Shown here piece by piece: positions 15,224 to 24,465 of a stretch of 64,000 nt of DNA. The DNA is taken from positions 310,001-374,000 of the forward strand of contig NZ_BMMW01000004.1 in NCBI RefSeq assembly GCF_014646135.1, given 5' to 3'. Source of the DNA: Nocardia camponoti. GTDB taxonomy: Bacteria > Actinomycetota > Actinomycetes > Mycobacteriales > Mycobacteriaceae. The translations under genes were made by a program, and so were the position numbers. The notes below the pieces were generated by a model. The model saw only the letters and a program-made list of their open reading frames with translations, searched no databases and had not been told where the DNA came from. Position 1 is the stretch's first letter, and each line of letters begins with the position of its first letter.

Positions 15224-17158
15224 CTACCGGACCTCCTGCAACGCTTTGAGCATCGCCGTAGCCACCGCGTTGTGTCCGTCCCAACCCCAGTGGATGCCAT
15301 CGGGATTCGCCGATCCCGACTCGATGTTGTCGCGCACTGCCTCGCCAAGGTCGACGAGGGGCACGGAGGTACGGCCGGACCACGCCTGCAACGCTTTCAC
15401 CGCGCGGGTACGGCCGCGATGCACTTTGCCGTAAGCCGCGCACTGGTGCACCGAAGGCAACACGCCAACGACGGGCAGTTCAGGCCGCAGGTGGTTGAGC
15501 GCTACCCGCGAGTCTTCGAGGTAGCTCACACTTACCTTGGGCGGCAACGCAACTGGGCGACCCAGCTTCGACAGCTTGGGCTGGAGCCAGTTGTAGGTCG
15601 CGCGCACGCCGCGCCGAAGCCGAGGCGGGCGAATGTAGCGGATCGTCTCGCGCAGTGCGGTTGGCAGTGGCGAAGGCAGGGTGTCCATGCCGCCGACGGC
15701 GAAAACGACAGCGCCCGCGCGGGGCACAGCCGCCCAGATGCGGGGGTCGCCAATGAGTGCCCAGTAGGCGTCGCGAGTGGTCCAGCCGATCCGTGCGACC
15801 AGTTCGACATCCCAATCGAGCTCGGCCGCAACAAGATTCGGCCAGATTCGCGGGTCGTCGGCGGGCAGGCCACCTTTGGGACCGTAGTAGGAAAGCGAAT
15901 CGGCGATCACCAGGAGCACTGGACGTGGCGCTGCCGGTTCGACTGGGACGTCGAGCGCCGCGGGCTCGGCCGTCGCGATGGCGGCTGGCTCAGTAACAAC
16001 GCTCGCGCCGAGGAGGGCGGAGTCAGCCTGCGCGGCAACTGGTTCCGCGAGAGCGACAACAGATTCCGTACCGGGGGTCGCTGGCGTGATCGAATCACGT
16101 TGGGGAGCGACGGTTTCCGTGTGATCGAGCTCGGTACCCGACGCCAGTTCTTGCTGAACGGTGGATATGGCGGCGGGAAGCTCGCTGCCGTCGCCCGTCG
16201 CGCCAACTCCGGCCACTTCGACAGCACTGGTTGCCGCGACCTCGTGGCCAGTTGCATCAGAGCTATTCGCTGCGGCGGGAACCGTTTGCGCGGCTGCTTG
16301 GTCGGCCACGCCGAAACCAGTCGTCACCTGGGTCGGCGCCGCGACATCGTCGACCTCTGCGACGGACCCGTTCGCGACCGTGTTTGCTGGCGCGACAGCC
16401 TCGGCCCCTGCGACGGAACCGTCCGCGACCGAATTCGTAGGCGCGACACCCTCGGCCGCTGCGACCGGGCCGTCCGCGACCGAATTCGTTGCCGCGACAG
16501 CTTCGCTCGCGTTGCCAATGGCGTTCGTGACGGCACCGGCAGACTGCGCGACCTCGCCGTCAGTTGCCTCGAAACTGCCGACAGCAGCCGAAACCGCCGC
16601 CTCGGTCGAATTACCCAGCGCGGCAACGCTGTTCGCAGCGGGCACATCGGCGGCAGCTTTCGCGACATCGGCGACGGCGTCGAGCCCCGGCACTGCCGAA
16701 TTCTGCTCGCTGCCCGCATGAGCGACGGTGGTCGACTCGTCTTCTCGGCCACCGTCGGCAGCCGCATCACGATCGACAGCAGCTTCGACGTCATCGGCAA
16801 CCGCGACGTCCGCCGCTTCGCCAACGCCCGAAGAACCGGACTCCGCACCCTCGGTCGCATCTACGGCCGCGTCGTCGGCCGCTGCATCGGACTGTTCCAC
16901 CGACTCCGCGTGCGCGGGCCCGATGATCGGCGGGGCCACCGCGCCGAAAAGCGCATCCGGCAGCGAGCGCGTGCTGCGCGCGGTGACCTGCTTGAAGAGC
17001 TCGTCGGGGACCGAGCGAATGGGCTCCTCGCGATCGAGGCGCTGCCGTGGGGCCGCGGGTGGGCCAAACAGCTCATCCGGCAATTGCCGGCCAGCTTTGG
17101 CCGTCACCTGCTGGAACAATTCATCCGGTACCGACCGTACGGGCTCTTCAGAGGACAT
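15224..17158 (-). CDS. octT: Diglucosylglycerate octanoyltransferase with a large repeat-rich N-terminal extension
   Basis: Protein of 644 residues. Residues from about 411 match OctT (Rv2418c, about 246 residues), an SGNH/GDSL-type acyltransferase that puts octanoate on diglucosylglycerate in methylglucose lipopolysaccharide synthesis. Ser421 (VIADSLSYYG), GIHWGWDGH with Asp627 and His629, and AVGGMD are visible. The first 410 residues are not part of known OctT. Residues 4-80 are two about 40-residue repeats sharing RSVPDELF-QVTA and LPD-LFG. Residues 81-410 are Ala/Val/Asp/Glu-rich, with three about 17-residue repeats near 224-275 (NSVADG-VA). The frame is continuous, and the ATG overlaps the gpgP 3' end by 11 bp, so the fusion is not a frame error. 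Confidence 0.85.
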   Translation of the reverse strand: MSSEEPVRSVPDELFQQVTAKAGRQLPDELFGPPAAPRQRLDREEPIRSVPDELFKQVTARSTRSLPDALFGAVAPPIIGPAHAESVEQSDAAADDAAVDATEGAESGSSGVGEAADVAVADDVEAAVDRDAAADGGREDESTTVAHAGSEQNSAVPGLDAVADVAKAAADVPAANSVAALGNSTEAAVSAAVGSFEATDGEVAQSAGAVTNAIGNASEAVAATNSVADGPVAAAEGVAPTNSVADGSVAGAEAVAPANTVANGSVAEVDDVAAPTQVTTGFGVADQAAAQTVPAAANSSDATGHEVAATSAVEVAGVGATGDGSELPAAISTVQQELASGTELDHTETVAPQRDSITPATPGTESVVALAEPVAAQADSALLGASVVTEPAAIATAEPAALDVPVEPAAPRPVLLVIADSLSYYGPKGGLPADDPRIWPNLVAAELDWDVELVARIGWTTRDAYWALIGDPRIWAAVPRAGAVVFAVGGMDTLPSPLPTALRETIRYIRPPRLRRGVRATYNWLQPKLSKLGRPVALPPKVSVSYLEDSRVALNHLRPELPVVGVLPSVHQCAAYGKVHRGRTRAVKALQAWSGRTSVPLVDLGEAVRDNIESGSANPDGIHWGWDGHNAVATAMLKALQEVR

Positions 17159-17846
17159 CGGGAGCTACCTTCGCCGCTGCGTTCCAAACATCGAGTCGCC
17201 AACCGGGGTTGTCGATGTCTGGGCCGTGGCTGGACAGCTGCACCCAACTGGTGTTGGCGAGACCGCCTAGGGCGGGCCAGTTTTGAGGAGGCAAGTCCAG
17301 CAGCGCGGCCGTGAGAGCAGCGATCAACCCACCGTGCGCAACCAGGATGATAGTCCGGCCGGGCCAATCCTGTCGGTCGTTGTACAGTTCGCGCACCACG
17401 GGCAGTGCTCGCGCGCCCACCTCAAGTTTGCTTTCGCCGCCGGGCGGGCGATAGGTGGGATCCATCCGCCACTGCACCCGCGCTCCCGGGTAGTCGGCGT
17501 CAACCTCAAGGTGGGTCAGGCCTTCCCAGTCGCCAAGGCTGGTTTCGCGCAGGCGTGGGTCAGTAATGACCGGGATGTTGCTCACGTCGCCCAGCGCCTG
17601 CGCGGTGTCGCGCGCACGCCGAAGATCGGACGCGTGGACGGCGATGGCGTTACGCGAGACTAGTTCACGCGCAGCCTCTTTCGCCTGTTGTCTGCCGAGA
17701 TCGCTGAGGTCAGTATCGATTTGACCTTGCATGCGGTCGGCAGCGTTCCATTCGGTCTGCCCGTGCCGAAGGAGCAGGAGGTTGCGCACGTTGGCGTATT
17801 TGTTCACTCGAGGCATATCGGTGGTACGCGGGGTCTCGCCACTCAC
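17148..17846 (-). CDS. gpgP: Glucosyl-3-phosphoglycerate phosphatase
   Basis: Protein of 232 residues, histidine phosphatase family, matching Rv2419c. It has LLLLRHGQTEWN with phosphorylated His28, MQGQIDTDLSDLGRQQA, LRETSLGDWEGLTH, GGES, and VAHGGLIAALTAALL with the second His. It dephosphorylates glucosyl-3-phosphoglycerate to glucosylglycerate, the step before OctT's substrate is made, so it works directly with the next gene. The GTG start overlaps the rsfS stop by 4 bp (GTGA); a later ATG at 17816 would still leave the active site intact. It overlaps octT by 11 bp. Confidence 0.92.
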   Translation of the reverse strand: MSGETPRTTDMPRVNKYANVRNLLLLRHGQTEWNAADRMQGQIDTDLSDLGRQQAKEAARELVSRNAIAVHASDLRRARDTAQALGDVSNIPVITDPRLRETSLGDWEGLTHLEVDADYPGARVQWRMDPTYRPPGGESKLEVGARALPVVRELYNDRQDWPGRTIILVAHGGLIAALTAALLDLPPQNWPALGGLANTSWVQLSSHGPDIDNPGWRLDVWNAAAKVAPDVL

Positions 17847-18259
17847 TCGTTGTCGCCCTCGGACTCCGCGTCATCGAAAGCAGGAGGGGTGGGCACAGAG
17901 GCGATGCCTTCGACGGGCACCGCGGGGCAGTCGCGCCACAGCCGCTCAAGCGCGTAGAAGTTGCGCTCGTCGTTGTGCTGGATATGGACGACAACGTCGA
18001 CGTAGTCGAGCAGGGCCCAGCGACCTTCGCGGGTGCCTTCACGGCGAACCGGCTTGTGGCCTGCCTCGCGCAGCTTCTCTTCAACGTTGTCAACGATCGC
18101 CGAAACCTGACGCTCGTTGGGCGCGGACGCGATGATGAAACAGTCCGTGATGACCAACTGCTCCGACACGTCGAGGACAACCACGTCGGTTGCTAATTTG
18201 TCGTCGGCCGCGCGCGCGGCGATCTCGGCCATCGCAATGGCTTCGGGGGTGGCGCTCAT
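17843..18259 (-). CDS. rsfS: Ribosomal silencing factor RsfS
   Basis: Protein of 138 residues (Iojap/RsfS family): AIAMAEIAARAADDKLATDVVVLDVSEQLVITDCFIIAS, ERQVSAIVDNVEEKLRE, and GRWALLDYVDVVVHIQ are typical. RsfS binds L14 on the 50S subunit and blocks subunit joining when nutrients are short. It overlaps nadD upstream by 4 bp and gpgP downstream by 4 bp, a tight translationally coupled run conserved in mycobacteria (Rv2419c-Rv2421c). The acidic C-terminal tail is variable in the family. Confidence 0.95.
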   Translation of the reverse strand: MSATPEAIAMAEIAARAADDKLATDVVVLDVSEQLVITDCFIIASAPNERQVSAIVDNVEEKLREAGHKPVRREGTREGRWALLDYVDVVVHIQHNDERNFYALERLWRDCPAVPVEGIASVPTPPAFDDAESEGDNE

Positions 18260-18903
18260 GCGTCAGCAACCTTTCGTTCCTGCGGCTCGTACAGGTGCCG
18301 CTTCGATATGTACTGGACCACCCCGTCTGGGACGAGGTACCAGACCGGCCGACCTTCGGCGGCGCGGCGACGGCATTCACTCGACGAGATGGCCAACGCG
18401 GGAATCTCGATCATGGTGACCGCGTCGGCGGGAAGGTCCCGCAGATGCTCCGCTAGATGATCGGTATTCAGTTCATACCCCGGTCGACTAACCCCGACGA
18501 ACTTCGCCAGTTCGAACAGTTCGGTCCAATCCTGCCATGTCAGGATGTTCGCCAACGCGTCCGCACCGGTGATGAAGTACAGCTCGTCGTCGGGGTGCGC
18601 GCGACGCATCTCGCGGAGCGTGTCGACGGTGTAGGTGACCTTGTCGCGTTCGATGTCGGCACGCGACACTGAGAAGCGCGGATTTGACGCGGTCGCGATC
18701 ACCGTCATGAGGTAGCGATCTTCGGCGGGGCTGACGACCTTGCCCGCCTTCTGCCACGGCTGGCCAGTGGGGACAAAGATGACCTCGTCGAGGTCGAATC
18801 GGTTGGCTACCTCGCTCGCCGCAACCAAGTGACCGTGATGGATGGGGTCAAACGTGCCACCCATGACGCCCAGTTTGCGTCGCGGCCGAGCTGTCTCGTG
18901 CAT
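18256..18903 (-). CDS. nadD: Nicotinate-nucleotide adenylyltransferase
   Basis: Protein of 215 residues starting at ATG 18903 (MHETARPRRKLGVMGGTFDP). It has the nucleotidyltransferase signature GGTFDPIHHGHL (residues 15-26), a VPTGQPWQK block, and the C-terminal ISSSECRRRAAEG motif that contacts the adenylate. It converts nicotinate mononucleotide to deamido-NAD in NAD synthesis. The longer open frame upstream is Arg-rich shadow sequence of the TPR gene and is not part of it. It begins 11 bp after the TPR gene stop and overlaps rsfS by 4 bp. Confidence 0.93.
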   Translation of the reverse strand: MHETARPRRKLGVMGGTFDPIHHGHLVAASEVANRFDLDEVIFVPTGQPWQKAGKVVSPAEDRYLMTVIATASNPRFSVSRADIERDKVTYTVDTLREMRRAHPDDELYFITGADALANILTWQDWTELFELAKFVGVSRPGYELNTDHLAEHLRDLPADAVTMIEIPALAISSSECRRRAAEGRPVWYLVPDGVVQYISKRHLYEPQERKVADA

Positions 18904-18914
18904 GAGGAGTGAGC

Positions 18915-19793
18915 TTAATCCGACGCGCCGCCGATTCGCGGACCGAGGATCGGTGGTGCCGCGCTCGCCCAGCTCGGGCCCGACGCTTGGGAACACATTT
19001 GCGCGAACTGGTTGCGAGTGCGTTTGAGTTCTTCGGCCAGATGCGGGCCGGGCACACGCGCGATGTGCTCGTTCAACTCGACAAGCAGCACGTCGATCGT
19101 CAGCCACCACGGACCGCGAATGCGCCCGTTTGGTCCACGCAGTTGCAGCCACGCTGCCGCGCGCAAACAACGGGCACGCGGGACGATCTTGCCGAGTTCG
19201 CCCCACAGTCCTGCCGCGCGCAGATAGCCGCCAAGCGCCGCCGTTTCCTGCCCGCAGCACTCCCTGGCTACCGCCGCCGACCACACCCAATCGGCGTGGC
19301 GACGCCGGTCGGCACCTGAGCCGACGACAAGGCGGGCCGCCTCGGTGAACTGCCACGCCGCCTGCCGATATCGACCAAGTTGGTTCAGCGATTCGGCGAA
19401 CTCGGCGCGCACCCGAGCGAGTTCGGAGTCTGGATACGCCAGGTCCGGGCCGGAAAGCGGACGTTCTAAGGCGGCGACCGCATCGGCGTGCGCGCCCGCG
19501 CGATGCCACGCGCGACCGGCAACGACCCACTGGTGCGCGCAATCGGCGGCGGAAAGGTCGTGCCACGCGAGCGCCGCCGCGGTTGCCGCTTGCGCGAGTT
19601 CCGTCGGCGGTCCCCCGCTGGCGGCGACGGCCCCCACGACTTGCGAGCGCAACAACGCCGTTTCCCGCAGTTCAAGCACGCCTAGCCCGATCGCCTCGGT
19701 GAGTACGTCAACGGCGCGCGCTGGCTCGCTGATCAGCAGTGCACTGCCTGCTTCGGCCATGCGACGCGCTTGTTCGACGCGCGCGAGTGTCAC
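18915..19793 (-). CDS. Helical-repeat (TPR-like) protein of unknown function
   Basis: Protein of 292 residues starting at GTG. It is rich in Ala, Leu and Arg and made of paired helices with TPR spacing, for example ALAWHDLSAADCAHQWVVAGRAWHRAGAHADAVAAL and AEFAESLNQLGRYRQAAWQFTEAARLV. No catalytic motif or signal peptide is seen. It heads the nadD-rsfS-gpgP-octT-degV run, 11 bp before nadD, so it is probably co-transcribed. A scaffold or chaperone-like role is possible but unsupported. The 132 bp between it and the VWA gene probably contains the operon promoter. Confidence 0.7.
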   Translation of the reverse strand: MTLARVEQARRMAEAGSALLISEPARAVDVLTEAIGLGVLELRETALLRSQVVGAVAASGGPPTELAQAATAAALAWHDLSAADCAHQWVVAGRAWHRAGAHADAVAALERPLSGPDLAYPDSELARVRAEFAESLNQLGRYRQAAWQFTEAARLVVGSGADRRRHADWVWSAAVARECCGQETAALGGYLRAAGLWGELGKIVPRARCLRAAAWLQLRGPNGRIRGPWWLTIDVLLVELNEHIARVPGPHLAEELKRTRNQFAQMCSQASGPSWASAAPPILGPRIGGASD

Positions 19794-19925
19794 CGAGCGC
19801 GCCGCGCGACATCAAAACCCACCCACGCACTTCGTCGACGGCCTGTCGACACCCCAGAAAGCATGCGCGCGATCTTGGTCGCAGCCACATTTCAATGGCT
19901 TAACGTCGGCTGAAACGCGGCGCGC

Positions 19926-21305
19926 TCAGCTCACTGGCAGCAACCGCGCGACTACCTCGGTGAGTTGACGCGCCGACCTGCACTCGTGCATCTCGATTTC
20001 CGCTTCGTAAGCTTCGGTCGCGGAATCGCCTGTCGCCCACAGCTTTCGCGGTTCCGGATTGAGCCAATGCGCGTGGCGCGCGGTCTCGACGAGCCCGCGC
20101 AGCACGTCCGCGCGGGGGTCGCGGTAGTTGGTTCGGCCGTCGCCAAGTACGAGCAACGAACTCCGGCTGGTGACCGCGTCGCCGTAGTTGTCGGCGAAAG
20201 TTCGTAAGGCGTTGCCGTAATCGGAGTGGCCGTCGGCGCTCAACACGTTCGATTCAGCGAAGATGGTGACCATCACGTCGTCGAGGCCAGTCGCGGGGCT
20301 GAAATAGTCGGTGACCTCGTCAGCCGCGTCGACGAACGCGAAAATCCGTACCCTCGAAAACTGTTCGCGCAACGCGCTCACCAGCAACAAGGTGAAATTG
20401 CTAAAACCGGCGACCGAACCGGAAATGTCGCACAGCAGGACCAATTCCGGCCGACCAATGCGTGGTTTCCGATTGATGAGGTCGATCGGCACGCCGCCGG
20501 TCGACATCGAGCCGCGCAGCGTCTTGCGTAAATCAATCTCGCCGCGTCGCGCGCGCTTCCGACGCACCGCGAGCCGCGAAGCAAGCACCCGAGCCAACCG
20601 CTGTGTGCCCGTACGCAATTCGACTAGTTCACTCTCGGTTGCCCGCAGGAAGTCGGCGTCCTCGGCTTGTCGCGCGACCCCGTATTCGGCGACGCGCTCG
20701 CGGCCGACCTTTTCCGCGACGCGACGGTTCGTCTCGCTGGTGACCGCCGTCTGAAAGTCCGCGATCCGTGCCCGCGCGGTGCGACGTGCCACCTCCAAGT
20801 CGCGCTCGCTAGCGTCGGGCGGCAGCGCCATACCAGCGAGGATCTTCGACAAAAGTGATTGGGGCGAAAGCTCTTTCATCACCTGATAAGCGGAAAATGA
20901 AGGGCCACGCACAGATTCGAACTGCCCGAACTGCTGCACGAGTTGCCCGGTGAACTCGCGCAATCGCGTGCCCGGATCGTCGAGCGCGAGCAACTCGGCC
21001 AGTTCATCGCGCACCGCCGCGATGTCCACTTCCCCATCCGCGCGACGTGGCAGCTCATGCGCGACTGACCCTTGGCCCAGCGCGACCGGAAACCACAGGT
21101 CAAAGAGGCTGTCGAACGTGCGGCGATGCGCACTTTTGCGCAACACCGCGCACGCGAGCCCTTCGCGGACCACCTCGCGGTCAAGCAGGTCGAGGACCGT
21201 GAGCACTCGGCCCGCATCGACGGTCTCCGACGGCCCCACCGGCACGCCTCGTGCCCGCAACGCGGCAACGAAGCCCGCGACGTGGGCACCGAGTCCGTGC
21301 GTCAT
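19926..21305 (-). CDS. VWA domain (CoxE-like) protein
   Basis: Protein of 459 residues similar to Rv2425c. The N-terminal part (FVAALRARGVPVGPSETVDAGRVL) and helical middle region are typical of CoxE-like proteins. The C-terminal VWA domain has a MIDAS DxSxS motif at 293-297 (LLCDISGSVAG) and a later LLVLGDGRTNYRDP. VWA proteins of this type act with MoxR AAA+ ATPases, and the moxR gene ends 5 bp upstream. The pair is expected to form a chaperone-like complex that activates or inserts metal into a client protein, not identified here. Confidence 0.85.
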   Translation of the reverse strand: MTHGLGAHVAGFVAALRARGVPVGPSETVDAGRVLTVLDLLDREVVREGLACAVLRKSAHRRTFDSLFDLWFPVALGQGSVAHELPRRADGEVDIAAVRDELAELLALDDPGTRLREFTGQLVQQFGQFESVRGPSFSAYQVMKELSPQSLLSKILAGMALPPDASERDLEVARRTARARIADFQTAVTSETNRRVAEKVGRERVAEYGVARQAEDADFLRATESELVELRTGTQRLARVLASRLAVRRKRARRGEIDLRKTLRGSMSTGGVPIDLINRKPRIGRPELVLLCDISGSVAGFSNFTLLLVSALREQFSRVRIFAFVDAADEVTDYFSPATGLDDVMVTIFAESNVLSADGHSDYGNALRTFADNYGDAVTSRSSLLVLGDGRTNYRDPRADVLRGLVETARHAHWLNPEPRKLWATGDSATEAYEAEIEMHECRSARQLTEVVARLLPVS

Positions 21306-21310
21306 GACGA

Positions 21311-22183
21311 TCAGGCCAGCTTCAACTCAGCAAGCGCGCGCTCGTGGTCGCTTCGATGCTTGAGCACAACGCCGAGCGTTGCCCGCACGGTCGCGTCGTC
21401 CAGGTCGGCCGCACCCAGCGCGAGCAGGGTGTTGCCCCAGTCGATGGTCTCGGCGACTGACGGCAACTTCTTGAGTCGCAACCCACGCAATACCGCGACA
21501 ACGCGAACTAATTGGGCGGCAACCGCTTCCGGAAGTTCGGGCACCCGACTGGCGAGAATGCGCCGTTCAAGTTCTTCGTCAGGAAAATCTAGATGCAGGT
21601 ACAAGCAACGACGCTTGAGCGCCTCAGACAACTCGCGAGTGGCGTTCGAGGTGAGCACGACGAACGGTTTGCGCGTCGCGGTGATGGTGCCCAACTCCGG
21701 CACCGTGACCGCGAAGTCGCTGAGCACTTCGAGCAGCAGTCCCTCGATTTCGACGTCGGCCTTATCCGTCTCGTCGATGAGCAACACGGTCGGCTCGGTG
21801 CGCCGAATCGCGGTCAGCAGGGGCCGCGCAAGCAGAAACTCCTCGGTGAAAACGTCGGCTTTGGTTTCAGCCCAATCATTTTCGCTCGACGCCTGAATCC
21901 GCAGAATCTGCTTGGCGTGGTTCCACTCGTAGAGCGCCCGCGCCTCGTCGACACCCTCGTAGCACTGCAACCGCACCAGCTCAGCGCCCGCGACCCGCGC
22001 GACCGCACGCGACAACTCGGTCTTACCAACACCGGCAGGACCTTCGATCAGAAGCGGTTTGCCAAGCCGGTCCGCGAGGAAAACCGAGGTGGCCGTTGCC
22101 TTGTCGGCCAAGTACCCGGTGGTAGCCAGCCGTGCGATGACGTCATCGACCGAGGAGAAGATTGGTTCTGTAATGAGCGACAT
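21311..22183 (-). CDS. MoxR-family AAA+ ATPase
   Basis: Protein of 290 residues from the ATG at 22183 (MSLITEPIFSSVDDV); the longer frame to 22306 is Arg-rich antisense-type sequence within proA and is rejected. Walker A is GPAGVGKT at residues 48-55, Walker B is VLLIDETDKAD, sensor 1 is VLTSNATRELSEALKRRCLYLHLDFP. MoxR ATPases remodel proteins with VWA partners. It lies 4 bp after proA and 5 bp before the VWA gene, so the three form one transcription unit, as in the Rv2425c-Rv2427c region. Confidence 0.9.
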   Translation of the reverse strand: MSLITEPIFSSVDDVIARLATTGYLADKATATSVFLADRLGKPLLIEGPAGVGKTELSRAVARVAGAELVRLQCYEGVDEARALYEWNHAKQILRIQASSENDWAETKADVFTEEFLLARPLLTAIRRTEPTVLLIDETDKADVEIEGLLLEVLSDFAVTVPELGTITATRKPFVVLTSNATRELSEALKRRCLYLHLDFPDEELERRILASRVPELPEAVAAQLVRVVAVLRGLRLKKLPSVAETIDWGNTLLALGAADLDDATVRATLGVVLKHRSDHERALAELKLA

Positions 22184-22187
22184 GAAA

Positions 22188-23453
22188 TTACACCGGCCGA
22201 GTCTGGCCGTCGCCCCACACGATCCACTTCGTGGACGTGAGCTCCGGCAACGCCATCGGCCCGCGCGCGTGCAGTTTCTGCGTCGAAATGCCGATCTCGG
22301 CACCAAAGCCGAACTGCTCGCCGTCGGTGAACGCGGTCGACGCGTTGACCATCACAGCGGCCGCGTCGACACGGGAGGTGAACTCGCGCGCGACCGCGAA
22401 ATCGCCCGTGACGATGGCCTCGGTATGACCAGTGCCCCACGTGTTGATGTGGTCGACGGCAGCGTCGAGGTTGTCGACCACCTTCAGCGCGATGTCGAGG
22501 GTGAGGTACTCCTCGCCCCAATCGACGTCGGTCGCGGGCACCTGACCGGGCAGGTCGCCGTGAATCGTGACGCCGGCGGCTTCCAACGCGGTGGTAAGCC
22601 TCGGCAGCGCGGTATCGGCGATCGCCGCGTCGATCAGCACCGTCTCGGCCGCATTGCACACGCTGGGACGACGGGTCTTCGCGTTGAGCAGGATGGCCTC
22701 GGCCATGTCGAGGTCGGCGGCCGAATGCACGTACACGTGGCAGTTGCCGGTGCCGGTCTCAATGGTCGGCACCTGGGCATCGCGCACGACCGCGTTGATG
22801 AGGCCAGCGCCACCGCGCGGAATGACAACGTCGACCAGCCCGCGCGCCTGAATCAGGTGCGTGACGCTCGACCGGTCGTGGCTGGGGAGCAACTGCACAG
22901 CGTCGGCGGGCAGTCCCTGCGCGGTGAGCGCTTCGCGCAACACGTCGACAAGCACGGCGTTGGAATTGGCTGCCGACGACGAACCGCGCAACAAGGCGGC
23001 GTTGCCCGACTTCAGCGCCAGACCAAACGCGTCGACCGTGACGTTGGGACGCGCCTCGTACACCATGCCGACGACGCCGAGCGGCACCCGCGTCTGCCGG
23101 ATTTCCAGCCCGTTCGGCAGCGTGGAACCGCGAACAACGACACCAACCGGGTCGGGCAGCGTCGCGACCTGGCGCAAACCGGAGGCGATGCCGTCGATGC
23201 GCGCGCTGGTGAGGCGCAGCCGGTCAAGCAGGTTTTCCTCGGTGCCCGCTTCCCGCGCGACGTCGATATCGGCGGCATTGGCGGCGAGCACGCGATCGGC
23301 CGCCGCGAGCAGCGCATCGGCCGCCGCGTTGAGTGCATCGTTCTTTTGCGCCGTGGTCAGCTGGGCCAGCACACGGGACGCGACGCGAGCCCTGCGGGCG
23401 GCGTCGTGCACCGCTGCGCGGATGTCGAGCTCGGGGGTCACTTCTACCGTCAT
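22188..23453 (-). CDS. proA: Glutamate-5-semialdehyde dehydrogenase (gamma-glutamyl phosphate reductase)
   Basis: Protein of 421 residues with the aldehyde dehydrogenase fold of ProA: PLGVVGMVYEARPNVTVDAFGLALKSGNAALLRGS, the catalytic cysteine in RRPSVCNAAETVLID, and GTGHTEAIVT near the C-terminus. It reduces gamma-glutamyl phosphate to glutamate semialdehyde in proline synthesis; proB lies 11 kb away at 33.5 kb, an arrangement also seen in M. tuberculosis. The ATG at 23453 follows TACTCT with seven bases between, so a leaderless start is likely. Confidence 0.94.
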   Translation of the reverse strand: MTVEVTPELDIRAAVHDAARRARVASRVLAQLTTAQKNDALNAAADALLAAADRVLAANAADIDVAREAGTEENLLDRLRLTSARIDGIASGLRQVATLPDPVGVVVRGSTLPNGLEIRQTRVPLGVVGMVYEARPNVTVDAFGLALKSGNAALLRGSSSAANSNAVLVDVLREALTAQGLPADAVQLLPSHDRSSVTHLIQARGLVDVVIPRGGAGLINAVVRDAQVPTIETGTGNCHVYVHSAADLDMAEAILLNAKTRRPSVCNAAETVLIDAAIADTALPRLTTALEAAGVTIHGDLPGQVPATDVDWGEEYLTLDIALKVVDNLDAAVDHINTWGTGHTEAIVTGDFAVAREFTSRVDAAAVMVNASTAFTDGEQFGFGAEIGISTQKLHARGPMALPELTSTKWIVWGDGQTRPV

Positions 23454-23460
23454 GGGTATC

Positions 23461-23466
23461 AGAGTA
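23461..23466 (-). promoter_or_regulatory. -10 hexamer of proA
   Basis: TACTCT on the minus strand is seven bases before the proA ATG, compatible with a leaderless transcript. Confidence 0.45.
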
Positions 23467-23550
23467 CGCAGCCGCCGAATGTGGCTCCGACCGGCGGCGC
23501 GAGGACGTTACCCACCGGGTCAACATGGCCGATTCACGGAAAAGCGCCAG

Positions 23551-23556
23551 TACGAT
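23551..23556 (+). promoter_or_regulatory. -10 hexamer of the ribokinase-like gene
   Basis: TACGAT lies seven bases before the ATG at 23564, favouring that start over longer in-frame possibilities and indicating a leaderless transcript. Confidence 0.5.
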
Positions 23557-23563
23557 TTCGCAC

Positions 23564-24394
23564 ATGAGCGACTCCGCGGCACCGACTGTTGTTGTCGTTG
23601 GCAGCGTCAATATGGACCTCGTAACGACAACAGCGAGTCGCCCGCAGCCGGGAGAGACCGTGCGTGGCGTCGCTTTCGCGACCATTCCGGGTGGCAAAGG
23701 CGCCAATCAGGCGATCGCCGCAGCGCGTGCTGGTGCGCGGGTCCGCTTCATCGGGGCGGTCGGGTCTGACGCGTTCGGGACCACGTTGCGGGCGAACCTG
23801 GACCAATCAGGAGTCGACACGTCGCTGTTGCGGACGGTAGAAGGGCCAAGCGGAATCGCGACGATCGTCGTTGATGCGGCGGGCGAGAACAGCATCATCG
23901 TGGTCACCGGGGCGAATGGCCGGCTGACCGAGCTGACTGCCGAAGATCGCGCGGCCATCGCCGAGGCGGACGTCCTGCTCTGCCAGCTTGAGATTCCGCT
24001 AGATGCCGTCGCGGAAGCGGCGCGTTACGCACACGAATCGGGGACGTTAGTCGCGCTGAACCCTTCGCCGGTCGCCCCGCTGCCAGCTGCACTGTGGGCC
24101 GACGTCGACTTAGCGATCGTGAATTCGCTTGAGGCTGAACACTATTCGACACAGTTGGCTGAGGTTCCCCACGTGGTGCGCACGCTGGGTGCCGACGGTG
24201 CCGTCTACCAAGGTGAGGGCGAATTCGCAGTCGCAGGTGAAGATGTTGACGTGGTCGACACGACCGGTGCGGGCGATGCGTTCGCGGGCACGCTCGTCGC
24301 CACCTGGGGCTTGGGCCCGCGAGTGGCTTTAGGCCGTGCGAACCTCGCTGGCGCCGTCGCGACCACGCACCGCGGCGCTACCCAGCCGAGCTAG
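23564..24394 (+). CDS. Ribokinase-like PfkB family sugar kinase
   Basis: Protein of 276 residues from ATG 23564. PfkB signatures are VVGSVNMDLVTTT at the N-terminus, the GGKGANQAIAAARAGARVRFIGAVGSD block, and the C-terminal VDTTGAGDAFAGTLVATW with the anion hole and catalytic Asp. The opening motif and overall layout fit ribokinase (M. tuberculosis Rv2436). It would phosphorylate ribose or a related sugar; no transporter is adjacent to confirm the substrate. It is divergent from proA and 71 bp upstream of rtcB. Confidence 0.85.
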   Translation: MSDSAAPTVVVVGSVNMDLVTTTASRPQPGETVRGVAFATIPGGKGANQAIAAARAGARVRFIGAVGSDAFGTTLRANLDQSGVDTSLLRTVEGPSGIATIVVDAAGENSIIVVTGANGRLTELTAEDRAAIAEADVLLCQLEIPLDAVAEAARYAHESGTLVALNPSPVAPLPAALWADVDLAIVNSLEAEHYSTQLAEVPHVVRTLGADGAVYQGEGEFAVAGEDVDVVDTTGAGDAFAGTLVATWGLGPRVALGRANLAGAVATTHRGATQPS

Positions 24395-24465
24395 CCACCG
24401 AAAATCAGGTGCGCGGGACCTGCTCGCCGTCCTACCGTTGGCAACTCCCAACGAAAGGACCGACC

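Noticed and set aside
12638..17314. A 1558-codon open frame on the plus strand
   Set aside because: It runs across an intergenic region, overlaps the DUF2332 gene in another frame, and is antisense to the lexA-like, degV and octT genes and part of gpgP. Its product is Arg-rich without domains. It reflects the high-GC codon bias of the real genes.
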